From Clostridiales bacterium (GTDB lineage Bacteria > Bacillota > Clostridia > Christensenellales > Aristaeellaceae): 64,000 nt of DNA. Both the position numbers and the translations under genes were made by a program. The notes under the pieces are model-generated. The model was not told the DNA's origin and searched no databases. It was given only the letters and a program-made list of their open reading frames with translations. The stretch lies in contig CP069419.1 of the NCBI GenBank assembly GCA_017569285.1, positions 124,001 through 188,000 of the forward strand, in the 5' to 3' direction. Shown here in pieces: positions 27,788 to 35,026 of the stretch. Every line of letters starts with the position of its first letter. Position 1 is the stretch's first letter.

Positions 27788-28010
27788 AGCTTCCTGGGGA
27801 TCGCGACAGCTTTTCGGTTTTCCCCACATTTCATAAAATGGAGCCCGGGTCCATATGGTGATATGCCATGCCCCCGTTCTGAACGTCAGGGGACGGCAGA
27901 TTCATCAGGCAGGGCACCAGCCTGCTTTACATAGCGGGTGAAAAAACGAAAGCATCGGCTCCCTGGGGCAACAGAAAAACCTGTACAAATCTGTACAGGC
28001 TTTTTCTTTT
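27788..28010 (+). ncRNA. Unidentified structured RNA of about 220 nt (6S RNA is one candidate)
   Basis: The region has its own strong promoter and a perfect terminator but no plausible protein. The ends pair into a long rod. GGGA (27797-27800) pairs with TCCC (27960-27963), CGA with TCG, and GCTTT(T)CG(G)TTTT..CCC (27809-27825) with GGG..AAAACGAAAGC (27936-27953). Inside are local hairpins: ATTT/AAAT (27829-27839), CATAT/ATATG (27852-27865), and a nested TGCC-CCCC-CGTT/AACG-GGGG-GGCA element (27864-27898). GCAGG/CCTGC (27910-27924) is a further one. A rod with an open interior resembles 6S RNA in outline, but I cannot find its conserved bubble sequences. It lacks the SRP GGAAGGAAGCA, tmRNA and RNase P signatures. 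Identity is open; existence of an RNA gene is well supported. Confidence 0.78.
27980..28010. terminator. Bidirectional terminator: structured RNA and ZorAB-like operon
   Basis: CCTGTACA and TGTACAGG form a perfect 8-bp stem with a 4-base loop, followed by TTTTTCTTTT on the plus strand. The minus strand also gives a T-run (GGTTTTTCTG), so the hairpin can end the convergent three-gene operon as well. Confidence 0.9.
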
Positions 28011-28026
28011 CTGAAAAATGGAGATT

Positions 28027-28542
28027 CTACCGGGTTGACTGGCCGATCGTCATCCTTTGCGAGAAGGGCATACCCCACAGGTACCAGGAAACAATCGCTT
28101 CCCTGACATGATGCACCCCGGACCCCGTCAGTACAGTTATCCTGATCAGTTCATCCCGCCCCGGTTCAATTACTGTTTCTTTCCCCGGTTCCAGCATGGT
28201 TTCAACAGTACCATTCAACTGAATGATATCCCCCGAAAGGGGAATAATGCGGATTTCCGCCGCTTTAGCCGGAATTCTGGTCCGGTTGGAGATCCGGACC
28301 GTCCAGGTGTACAGGAGGCTGTCTGCCGGGGAAAAGGCTGTTTCCTGTGCCAGTTTCAGTCCGGCAAATGTATCCTCTTCCAGCTGCGTCTTCAGCGATT
28401 CCATCAGTTCCGGCCGGGACATCGGATCAGTCGCGACGCAATCAATATAAGTCACCGTCAGGGAAGATGATGCATAATAATATACCACGCCAGCCAGTGC
28501 GGCAATGCACAGGATAATCAGAATAATACCCGCTGCTTTCAT
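28027..28542 (-). CDS. Membrane-anchored accessory protein of the ZorAB-like operon (unknown function)
   Basis: This 171-residue protein has one N-terminal membrane segment (about 4-24) followed by an outward-facing domain. VRISNRTRIPAKAAEIRIIPLSG and a repeated Glu-Pro-Gly pattern (MLEPGKETVIEPG) suggest a small beta-sandwich, Ig- or LEA14-like fold. I recognise no named family. It starts 2 bases after the OmpA-like gene, so the three genes form one operon. By context it may be a periplasmic or wall-side partner of the channel. Confidence 0.7.
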   Translation of the reverse strand: MKAAGIILIILCIAALAGVVYYYASSSLTVTYIDCVATDPMSRPELMESLKTQLEEDTFAGLKLAQETAFSPADSLLYTWTVRISNRTRIPAKAAEIRIIPLSGDIIQLNGTVETMLEPGKETVIEPGRDELIRITVLTGSGVHHVREAIVSWYLWGMPFSQRMTIGQSTR

Positions 28543-28544
28543 AA

Positions 28545-29537
28545 TCAGTTACCTGTTCCTTGTTCCTGCTGTGAAAGGATCCGGTTCATTTCGTCAATCA
28601 TTTCAGCATCTTTCAGGCTGAATTTGAATTCCACCCGGCGGGAAGCGTCCGCATCTTCCTTTCCGTCGACATAGATCAGGTCGGAATAGCTTCGTCCCTT
28701 TGCGGTGAGAATTTGCTGCAGGCGTGTTTTTTGTTCCCTGGACAGGGACTGCATATTCAGACAGTACAGCGCCACCTGAAGCGCCCGGTCCTGGCTGAGT
28801 TTCAGATTTGTTTCATAGCTGCCCTGAGAATCCGTATGTCCTTCAATGATGATCTCACCCAGATAATCCGAATATTCATCCCGAAGCAGGACGTTCAGGT
28901 ATACCGGAACAAAACGGTTCAGAAGATCCTGACCTTCCTGCTTGATTGTATACTTTCCGGATTCAAAGAATACGGAACTGTCGAGAACAATATCTCCGTT
29001 ATTCGGATCGACGGTTGCCTTCAGATTCGCATGGGAAAGGGCAGAGGAAAGCTCCCGGATCATCGCAGTCCTGATCCCCACAAGATCATCGATCCGGCGG
29101 GCCTGGCTGGAAAGCAGAAGCTGCTGTTCTTCAAGTCTTGCAGTCGCTTTGTCCAGATCCGCCTGTTTCAGGATCAGTGTGTTCTGAAGTTTCTCCAGTT
29201 CCTCTTCCCTGGAAATCAGAATCAGATTGGTCGCATTCAGTTCCTCTTCTTTGGAGGTCAGTGTTGTCTGCAGCTCATCCAGATCCGCCTGAATAATAAT
29301 CAGCGCTTTTTCCTTTTCGTTCAGCGCATCCTGCGCGATATTCAGCTGGATTGCCTGATTGTCCAGTTCTCTGGTCTTTGATTCCAGCATCGTAAAATAC
29401 TGGTACAGGCTGTATGTCAGTATCAGTACAAAGATCAGCAGCAATGCCGCCATCATATCCGAATAGCTGATCCAGCTTGCTCCGCCTCCCGGACTTCCGT
29501 GTGCGGCCCGCCGGTTATGTATTCGTTGACGCGCCAT
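28545..29537 (-). CDS. MotB/ZorB-like protein with OmpA peptidoglycan-binding domain
   Basis: This is the second subunit of a putative ion-driven stator. Residues 22-46 (WISYSDMMAALLLIFVLI) match the MotB/ZorB membrane segment, with the essential proton-carrying Asp at 27. A long coiled coil follows (about 48-160, heptad-like LNATNLILISREEELEKL). A C-terminal OmpA domain (about 180-315) contains IIIEGHTDSQGSYETNLKLS and QDRALQVALYCL, which would grip peptidoglycan. The 330 residues are longer than typical ZorB because of the coiled coil. It is 2 bases from both operon neighbours. Confidence 0.85.
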   Translation of the reverse strand: MARQRIHNRRAAHGSPGGGASWISYSDMMAALLLIFVLILTYSLYQYFTMLESKTRELDNQAIQLNIAQDALNEKEKALIIIQADLDELQTTLTSKEEELNATNLILISREEELEKLQNTLILKQADLDKATARLEEQQLLLSSQARRIDDLVGIRTAMIRELSSALSHANLKATVDPNNGDIVLDSSVFFESGKYTIKQEGQDLLNRFVPVYLNVLLRDEYSDYLGEIIIEGHTDSQGSYETNLKLSQDRALQVALYCLNMQSLSREQKTRLQQILTAKGRSYSDLIYVDGKEDADASRRVEFKFSLKDAEMIDEMNRILSQQEQGTGN

Positions 29538-29539
29538 GA

Positions 29540-30826
29540 TCAGTCCTCCCCGGAAAGCGTTGAAACTGTATCAGAAATTTTGCCTACATTGCGGCTGATT
29601 CCTTCCATCAAATCCCGGATGGCATCCAGATCCTTCTGATTCAGTTCCGTCCGGTCGGACAGGGAACGGATTTTACCGCCGAATTCAGCCATAAGTCCGG
29701 CCAGTTCCTTATTTTCCTTCTCCATCCGGTCCAGAACCGAGCTGACTCTTTCTTCATATGTTTCATCACGGTGCCGGACTTCATTGATCCCTTTCATATA
29801 GTGATCAAATTTGTCCAGGATATGATTGGTCATCTCCTGCAGGGCAAGGGCATTATTGACAATTCCCTGCGCAGCAGCCACATTCTCACCGGCTGCCCGT
29901 GATGCGCTGATCTGGTTTTTGGTGAGCGAATCCATGGACAGGGACAAAGCGGAGAACTGATTTCCCAGACTCCGGTCCATTTCATCCAGGAACCGCGCCA
30001 CAATTCGATTGACTCCGTCGATCTGATTCCGGGTAGCACCGACAATGAAGTGATCCATCGATTCGGATACCGGATTCATTGCACGGGTGATGGAACGGCC
30101 GACGTTTTCGGCAAGCCGGTCCACCAGCGTATCATTGATTCCCTGCAGCATGAAATTCCGGTCCTGATTCTGAATAATCATCTGTACATCATTATCCAGA
30201 GGCCGGGACATCGCCAGCTGGGTGAAAGAAGAAACAAAATCATCAATCGCGCGGTAGCTTGAGCCCTGGGAAATCCGGTTCATCATATTAAAAACAATAC
30301 TGCAGCTGATACCTGCCACAGACGTCCCGAACGCGAACCGCATTCCGCCGAGCAGATCCGGAATCCCCTTGATCAATTCTGACGCATCTGCGAAATTCAG
30401 GGATGAAAGACCCCTGGACAATCCCATAAACGTACCCAGGATACCCAGGGATGTCAACAGGTTCGGGATCAGCTCCGCCAGGGTCGCATTTCCGGGCCCG
30501 TGGGTTACCGTATCATCGTTGATATAGTCCTCCACATTTGTCGGAAGTCCGCGCCGGTCCAGCTGTTCCGCATTCTGCAGAAAACGCAGCCATATATCCT
30601 GGAGCCTTTTTCCGACAAACCTGGCTTCCTGCCAGACCGGCTTATCAGTCGTTTTTCCGGCATTGGCCTGGAGCCGGCTGATTGCCCTGCGAAGAGCCCC
30701 GGTGGTTTTCCACAGCGGAATGAGGCACTTGAACAAACCGATCAGCGTGACAACCGCAATGGCAGAATATACCAGATAATCGGCAAGATCCGGTAGAATT
30801 GCCGTAACGTTCGACAGATCAGGCAT
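29540..30826 (-). CDS. MotA/TolQ/ExbB-family channel protein, ZorA-like with helical tail
   Basis: The 428-residue protein has three membrane segments (about 12-34, 118-141, 160-183). The core NLLTSLGILGTFMGLSRGLS and GMRFAFGTSVAGISCSIVFN is typical of the MotA/ExbB proton-channel fold. From residue 200 it is a long helical cytoplasmic tail of about 230 residues, as in ZorA of Zorya anti-phage systems, though shorter. No ZorC, ZorD or ZorE effector is nearby. The alternative is a housekeeping stator-like envelope complex. The ATG at 30826 has AGGAGG before it; an upstream in-frame ATG at 30847 does not. Confidence 0.83.
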   Translation of the reverse strand: MPDLSNVTAILPDLADYLVYSAIAVVTLIGLFKCLIPLWKTTGALRRAISRLQANAGKTTDKPVWQEARFVGKRLQDIWLRFLQNAEQLDRRGLPTNVEDYINDDTVTHGPGNATLAELIPNLLTSLGILGTFMGLSRGLSSLNFADASELIKGIPDLLGGMRFAFGTSVAGISCSIVFNMMNRISQGSSYRAIDDFVSSFTQLAMSRPLDNDVQMIIQNQDRNFMLQGINDTLVDRLAENVGRSITRAMNPVSESMDHFIVGATRNQIDGVNRIVARFLDEMDRSLGNQFSALSLSMDSLTKNQISASRAAGENVAAAQGIVNNALALQEMTNHILDKFDHYMKGINEVRHRDETYEERVSSVLDRMEKENKELAGLMAEFGGKIRSLSDRTELNQKDLDAIRDLMEGISRNVGKISDTVSTLSGED

Positions 30827-30856
30827 AATAACGCCTCCTATAAACAAACATACGTC

Positions 30857-30885
30857 ATTATATCATTTTATATTTGAAATGTAAA
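30857..30885 (-). promoter_or_regulatory. Promoter of the ZorAB-like operon
   Basis: TTTACA (30880-30885), a 17-base spacer and a perfect TATAAT (30857-30862) lie on the minus strand in an A/T-rich gap after the sirtuin gene. Confidence 0.82.
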
Positions 30886-30918
30886 TGAAACACATTTAAC
30901 AGATATATAATATTTGGA

Positions 30919-31635
30919 TCATTTCAAAGAAGAGAGAACCTGCCCGACCTTGTCATGAATCACCAGGTCGCATTCGCTGTCCATCGGTGTCGCATCCCGG
31001 TTGATCAGAATCAGATGTTTTCCGCGAAAATACCGGACCAGTCCTGCCGCAGGATATACTGTGAGGCTTGTACCAGCAACAATCATCAGGTCGGCTTTGG
31101 ATATCGCATGAACCGCCCCCGTCACAACATCATTGTCCAGGCCTTCCTCATAAAGAACCACGTCCGGCTTAATCCTTCCTCCGCAGCCGCATTTCGGAAC
31201 CAGTTCCGGATAATCCCGGATATATTCAGGCGGAAAGAACTTTCCGCAGCGTTCACAGTAATTTCTGTGAATACTTCCGTGAAGCTCAAATACTTTCTGA
31301 TTGCCCGCTTTCTGATGGAGACCGTCAATATTCTGTGTTACGATTCCAGCCAGTTTCCCTGATTTTTCCCATTCCGCCAGTTTCCGGTGAGCCGCATTCG
31401 GTTCAGCGTCCAGGGGAAGCATTTTATCCCGGTAGAAACGAAAGAATTCTTCCGGTTTTCGCACAAAAAAGGTATGAGAGAGAATCTCTTCCGGCGGATA
31501 ATCGTATTTCTGGTGGTACAGCCCGTCTACACTCCGGAAATCCGGAATTCCGCTTTCAGTTGATACACCGGCGCCTCCAAAGAAAACAATTTTTGAGCTT
31601 TCATCAATCCATTGCTGCAGTAATTCATAAGTCAT
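30919..31635 (-). CDS. NAD-dependent protein deacylase (sirtuin)
   Basis: Sirtuins remove acetyl or other acyl groups from lysine while consuming NAD. The 238-residue protein has the NAD-binding GGAGVSTESGIPDFRS, the catalytic TQNIDGLHQKAG with FELHGS, and a zinc site (YCERCGKFF and PKCGCGGRIKPDVV). This is the plain single-domain SirTM/CobB form, not one of the fused Sir2 proteins of defence systems. GAGGTGG precedes the ATG. The DUF308 membrane gene is 9 bases upstream, so the two are probably co-transcribed. Confidence 0.93.
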   Translation of the reverse strand: MTYELLQQWIDESSKIVFFGGAGVSTESGIPDFRSVDGLYHQKYDYPPEEILSHTFFVRKPEEFFRFYRDKMLPLDAEPNAAHRKLAEWEKSGKLAGIVTQNIDGLHQKAGNQKVFELHGSIHRNYCERCGKFFPPEYIRDYPELVPKCGCGGRIKPDVVLYEEGLDNDVVTGAVHAISKADLMIVAGTSLTVYPAAGLVRYFRGKHLILINRDATPMDSECDLVIHDKVGQVLSSLK

Positions 31636-31644
31636 TGTTCCACC

Positions 31645-32415
31645 TCATTTCTCCGGTTTCTCATCGGTGCAGGCAGTATCCTGAATTCCTTCCGGTTTAT
31701 TATCTTCCGCCATTCCCGAATCCGGTTCTGTATTCTGTACTTCCACAGGCTGTTCTGTACCGGCAGGAACTGCAGGCTTTTCTTCAGCCGGTTCATTTTC
31801 AGCCGGATTCTTTTCATTCAATTCCGTTGAATGCGGAGTATTGAAGTTCTTTTTTATTGCACGGTTCATCATGAAAAGCACAACAATATCAAGGACCGCC
31901 TCGAATATCAGCATCAGGCCGATTACAAACTCTTTGTTTTCACCAAGGAAGTCCGGACGAAGCATCGCAAGAATGCCGATCACAAGGGACAAAGAGGCGA
32001 AAATGAGCATAATCCACCATCTGGCTATTTTCAGCTGAAGCTGGTCAAAGGCATACTGGATTTTCAGGAATGCTCCGGCCAGAAGCGACAGCCCCCAGAT
32101 CACCGGGAATATTTCCTGCAGAAACGCCGGATTGAACACAAGCATAGTGCCGGAGAGAAGGAGGATCAGCCCTGACGCCAGCCTGGACTCCACAATCTTC
32201 CGCATTACAGGGGAATGCAGGTAGACAAAGATCTGGTAAATACCGCAGATCGCCAGGAATGCTGAAAGGACATAGGCAGCAATCATCAGCGCCGTATCCT
32301 TCAGGAAAACCAGCAGCAATCCGAAAAGCAGATCAAATCCGATCGAAAACAGCAGGGAATGCATATGGTAAAGCAGTCCTTTTTTCTTTTCCTGATTCCA
32401 TTTACGGGCACTCAT
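31645..32415 (-). CDS. HdeD/DUF308 family membrane protein
   Basis: The 256-residue protein has about six membrane segments in three pairs between residues 20 and 190. They include LLFSIGFDLLFGLLLVFLKD and the DUF308-like LLSGTMLVFNPAFL and VIWGLSLLAGAFL. A hydrophilic Glu/Pro-rich tail of about 60 residues follows, probably cytoplasmic. Family members are linked to acid or envelope stress in some bacteria, but the role here is unknown. The ATG at 32415 is favoured by a GGAGGGAG site; the open frame extends 57 bases upstream from a TTG. A weak TTGACT...TAGAAC promoter may lie near 32455-32483. Confidence 0.8.
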   Translation of the reverse strand: MSARKWNQEKKKGLLYHMHSLLFSIGFDLLFGLLLVFLKDTALMIAAYVLSAFLAICGIYQIFVYLHSPVMRKIVESRLASGLILLLSGTMLVFNPAFLQEIFPVIWGLSLLAGAFLKIQYAFDQLQLKIARWWIMLIFASLSLVIGILAMLRPDFLGENKEFVIGLMLIFEAVLDIVVLFMMNRAIKKNFNTPHSTELNEKNPAENEPAEEKPAVPAGTEQPVEVQNTEPDSGMAEDNKPEGIQDTACTDEKPEK

Positions 32416-32534
32416 CCGTGCGTATCTCCCTCCATATTCATTTTCCGGAAGTTCTATTTCTAATTTCAACAAAAGTCAAATCGTTTCCTTCCGTACAACG
32501 TTTGTTCTTTTGGTTTCCGCAGCCTGCCGATTTA

Positions 32535-32563
32535 TTGACATGGCCGTATCTTCATGCTATGAT
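32535..32563 (+). promoter_or_regulatory. Promoter of asd
   Basis: A perfect TTGACA (32535-32540), a 17-base spacer and TATGAT (32558-32563) predict a start near 32570 and a leader of about 70 bases containing a terminator-like hairpin. Confidence 0.83.
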
Positions 32564-32586
32564 GCAACAAGTCAAAGCGGAGGGGT

Positions 32587-32616
32587 CTGCCTGATGATGA
32601 TCTCAGGCGGCTTTTT
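32587..32616 (+). terminator. Terminator-like hairpin in the asd leader
   Basis: GCCTGA (32589-32594) and TCAGGC (32603-32608) form a stem with an 8-base loop, followed after three bases by TTTTT (32612-32616). It lies between the asd promoter and start codon. It is therefore either an attenuator or a 5' stabilising hairpin. The leader is too short for a lysine riboswitch. Confidence 0.6.
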
Positions 32617-32639
32617 GCTTAGAGTGGAGGAATTGCCGT

Positions 32640-33740
32640 ATGAATCAGTACCGTGTCGGAATTGTCGGTGCCACCGGAATGGTCGGGCAGCGGTTTATCT
32701 CACTGCTGCAGAATCATCCGTGGTTTCAAGTGACCTGCCTGGCTGCATCTGCCAGAAGCGCCGGAAAAAAATACGCTGAAGCTGTCGGCGACCGCTGGGC
32801 TTTTGACTGGCCAATCCCCGATTATGCCGCTGATATGAAGGTGATGGATGCATCTGATATTGATGCCATCAAGCCCCTGGTGGACTTCGTATTCTGTGCC
32901 GTGGACATGAAGAAGGATGAAGTCCGCGCGATGGAGGAAAACTATGCCCGCCATGAGATTCCCGTCGTCAGCAACAACAGTGCCTGCCGGGGAATTGAAG
33001 ATGTTCCCATGGTGGTTCCCGAAATCAACTCTTCCCATCTGGAAGTCATTGAAACCCAGCGGAAACGCCTGGGCACTGAATACGGCTTCATCGCTGTCAA
33101 GCCAAACTGCTCCATCCAGAGCTATGTTCCCGCACTCACCCCGCTGCTCGATTTTGAGCCCGAAAAGGTTATGGTCTGTACTTACCAGGCCATCAGCGGA
33201 GCGGGAAAGACGTTTAAAACCTGGCCGGAAATGATCGACAATGTCATTCCGTATATCGGAGGCGAGGATGAAAAAAGCGAAAATGAACCGCTTAAGCTCT
33301 GGGGGCATCTTGAGGACAATGGGAATGGCAAGGTTATTGTAAATGCCAAAGCCCCTGTCATCAGCGCACAGTGTATCCGTGTTGCCGCCAGCGACGGGCA
33401 TATGGCTGCTGTATCTGTTTCATTCGGCAAAAAGGTGACGAAAGAGGAGATCCTGGAGCGCTGGGCCAATTATGAAACAGAAGCGCAGCGTCTTGAACTG
33501 CCGAACGCTCCCAAGCCTTTCCTTCAGTATTTTGACGATCCTGCCCGGCCGCAGACCCGCCTGGACCGGAACTTCCAGAACGGATTCGGTGTCAGCATCG
33601 GACGCCTGCGGGAAGACAAGATTTTCGACTGGCGCTTTGTATGCCTGAGCCACAACACAATCCGCGGTGCCGCCGGCGGCGCCATCCTGACCGCAGAACT
33701 CCTGTGCAGGAAGGGATATATTCAATCCGACCGGGCATAA
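32640..33740 (+). CDS. asd: Aspartate-semialdehyde dehydrogenase (archaeal/fungal-type)
   Basis: Asd reduces aspartyl phosphate to the semialdehyde for lysine, diaminopimelate, threonine and methionine synthesis. The 366-residue protein has the NADP-binding GIVGATGMVGQRFISLL, the catalytic Cys in VKPNCSIQSYVPAL, the loop YQAISGAGKTFKTWPEMIDN and the C-terminal SHNTIRGAAGG. The sequence style and length match the archaeal/fungal branch rather than the E. coli branch. GTGGAGGAA precedes the ATG. No dapA or dapB follows, unlike in many Bacillota. Confidence 0.96.
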   Translation: MNQYRVGIVGATGMVGQRFISLLQNHPWFQVTCLAASARSAGKKYAEAVGDRWAFDWPIPDYAADMKVMDASDIDAIKPLVDFVFCAVDMKKDEVRAMEENYARHEIPVVSNNSACRGIEDVPMVVPEINSSHLEVIETQRKRLGTEYGFIAVKPNCSIQSYVPALTPLLDFEPEKVMVCTYQAISGAGKTFKTWPEMIDNVIPYIGGEDEKSENEPLKLWGHLEDNGNGKVIVNAKAPVISAQCIRVAASDGHMAAVSVSFGKKVTKEEILERWANYETEAQRLELPNAPKPFLQYFDDPARPQTRLDRNFQNGFGVSIGRLREDKIFDWRFVCLSHNTIRGAAGGAILTAELLCRKGYIQSDRA

Positions 33741-33776
33741 CCTCTTCAATATCTGGTAAACCTGGATCCTTTATGA

Positions 33777-33782
33777 TATGAT
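33777..33782 (+). promoter_or_regulatory. Extended -10 element for the folT riboswitch transcript
   Basis: TATGAT is preceded by TG one base upstream, an extended -10. No good -35 is present 16-18 bases before it. Transcription would start around 33789, shortly before the riboswitch aptamer. Confidence 0.55.
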
Positions 33783-33802
33783 AGTAAAGATGGATTCGTG
33801 AA

Positions 33803-33903
33803 GGCAGAGTAGCGTTTTCCGCGTCAAGTGTTCATGAACGGGGAGTTGTCATGAAACGAAACAGCTGACAGCTGTGCGGTGGAAAATGCGCATCCCGCTG
33901 CTT
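33803..33903 (+). promoter_or_regulatory. THF (tetrahydrofolate) riboswitch aptamer
   Basis: The RNA matches the THF riboswitch consensus block by block: GCAGAGTAG at the 5' side of P1, CGCGTCAAGTGTT, ACGGGGAGTTGTC, an ACGAA joining segment, GCGGTGG, and GCATCCCGCTGC closing P1. It stands directly upstream of a folate-type ECF transporter gene, the usual target. Binding of reduced folates is expected to turn expression off. Confidence 0.92.
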
Positions 33904-33913
33904 TTCCGGCAGG

Positions 33914-33968
33914 AAAGCCTCTGCGAATCACAAGAATTGTTTCTGTGAATTCGAAAGGAGGCTTTTTC
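33914..33968 (+). terminator. THF riboswitch expression platform: terminator that contains the ribosome binding site
   Basis: AAAGCCTC (33914-33921) pairs with GAGGCTTT (33958-33965). An inner CGAAT-CACA/TGTG-AATTCG helix is stacked above, and a T-run follows. The 3' arm of the stem is the AGGAGG ribosome binding site of folT. A competing hairpin, GCTTTTCC/GGAAAGC (33900-33918), can act as antiterminator by taking the 5' arm. The structure could therefore block both transcription and translation. Confidence 0.8.
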
Positions 33969-33970
33969 TT

Positions 33971-35026
33971 ATGCAGAGAAAAAATGTCAACTACAAAACT
34001 TTCAAAACCCCATTCTGCCGGGAATACTGGAAGCTGGCTTTTGCGGAATTCAAAAACACAAAGATGATTGTGTTTGCCGCTCTGATCCTTGCCCTCCGGA
34101 TTGCCGTCAAACCGCTGAGTATCCCGGTCGCCGGTGACCTGAAGGAAGGAATCGGCTTTATCGTGAACGCTTTCGGTTCCATGATCTACGGACCCATTGT
34201 GGCCCTCCTCAGCGGCGCCTTATCCGATACGCTCGGATATCTGCTGTACCCGAGCGGCGTCTATTTTCCTGCATACATGATTACCGAAATGGCCGGCAGC
34301 TTTGTCTTTGCACTCTTTTTATACAGAGCAGAAATCACGGTTCCCCGGCTGCTGCTCTGCCGGTTTTCCATCTGCCTATTCGTAAATGTGATTTTGTCAT
34401 ATCCGATCCATGTATGGTACTGGAATGTCGTACTGGGAAAAACTTATTCCATGGCAATGGTCGCAGTAATAAAAAACGTTGCGTTGTTTCCCATTGAAAC
34501 CGTAGTGCTTGCCGTTGTTTTCCGTGCGCTGATTCCTCCTTTCAACCGTCTCGGGTATGTCTATTCAGGAACGGAACGCCTCGAATTTACCAAAAAGCAT
34601 GTAATCCTGCTGGCCGCCCTGTTTGTTTTCGGCATCGGAACCGTTGCGGGTTATTCCATCTACAGCTACAACACAACTTCTCTCAGTATCTCCTACAGTG
34701 CGGATCAGCGTCTTGCAAGAAACCGTGCAATTGAAGCCCATATGCTGAAAAATCATCCGGAACTGGATTCAGAAGAAACCGTATGCATTATTGAGTCCGC
34801 CTACCCGAAAGCGTTTTCTCCGGAGGTGACCTACCAGGTTGCCGTATATAAAGCGGATGTCACCGGATCCGATGAGCCGGAAAAACTGATGACCGAACTG
34901 GAGGGACTGAGCAAATCTAAAGCAGCTGCCCGGGATGAGATGTCCCTTCTGTTCAGGGAAGAAATCATCCTTTCAGATGAATTTGCAAAAGAACCGGAGA
35001 AGGGTGCTGTAAATCATGAACCGTGA
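33971..35026 (+). CDS. folT: Folate-type ECF transporter S component
   Basis: S components give ECF transporters their vitamin specificity. The 351-residue protein has about six membrane segments in residues 30-195. It has the typical ECF motif MIVFAALILALRIAVKPLSIP and KEGIGFIVNAFGSMIYGPIVALLSG, followed by GALSDTLGYLLYPSG. A soluble domain of about 130 residues follows, not usual in FolT, with a further hydrophobic segment near 205-228. The THF riboswitch in its leader is the main reason to call folate as substrate. No EcfA or EcfT genes are nearby, so it must share a module encoded elsewhere. Confidence 0.88.
   Translation: MQRKNVNYKTFKTPFCREYWKLAFAEFKNTKMIVFAALILALRIAVKPLSIPVAGDLKEGIGFIVNAFGSMIYGPIVALLSGALSDTLGYLLYPSGVYFPAYMITEMAGSFVFALFLYRAEITVPRLLLCRFSICLFVNVILSYPIHVWYWNVVLGKTYSMAMVAVIKNVALFPIETVVLAVVFRALIPPFNRLGYVYSGTERLEFTKKHVILLAALFVFGIGTVAGYSIYSYNTTSLSISYSADQRLARNRAIEAHMLKNHPELDSEETVCIIESAYPKAFSPEVTYQVAVYKADVTGSDEPEKLMTELEGLSKSKAAARDEMSLLFREEIILSDEFAKEPEKGAVNHEP

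Noticed and set aside
27753-28010. Reading the structured RNA as SRP RNA, tmRNA or RNase P RNA
   Set aside because: The SRP tetraloop block GGAAGGAAGCA, tmRNA ends with a T-arm-like GGTTCGAATCC, and RNase P conserved cores are all missing.
28027-31635. A complete Zorya or Sir2-based defence island
   Set aside because: No ZorC, ZorD or ZorE gene is present, and the neighbouring sirtuin is the plain deacylase form with its own transcription unit.
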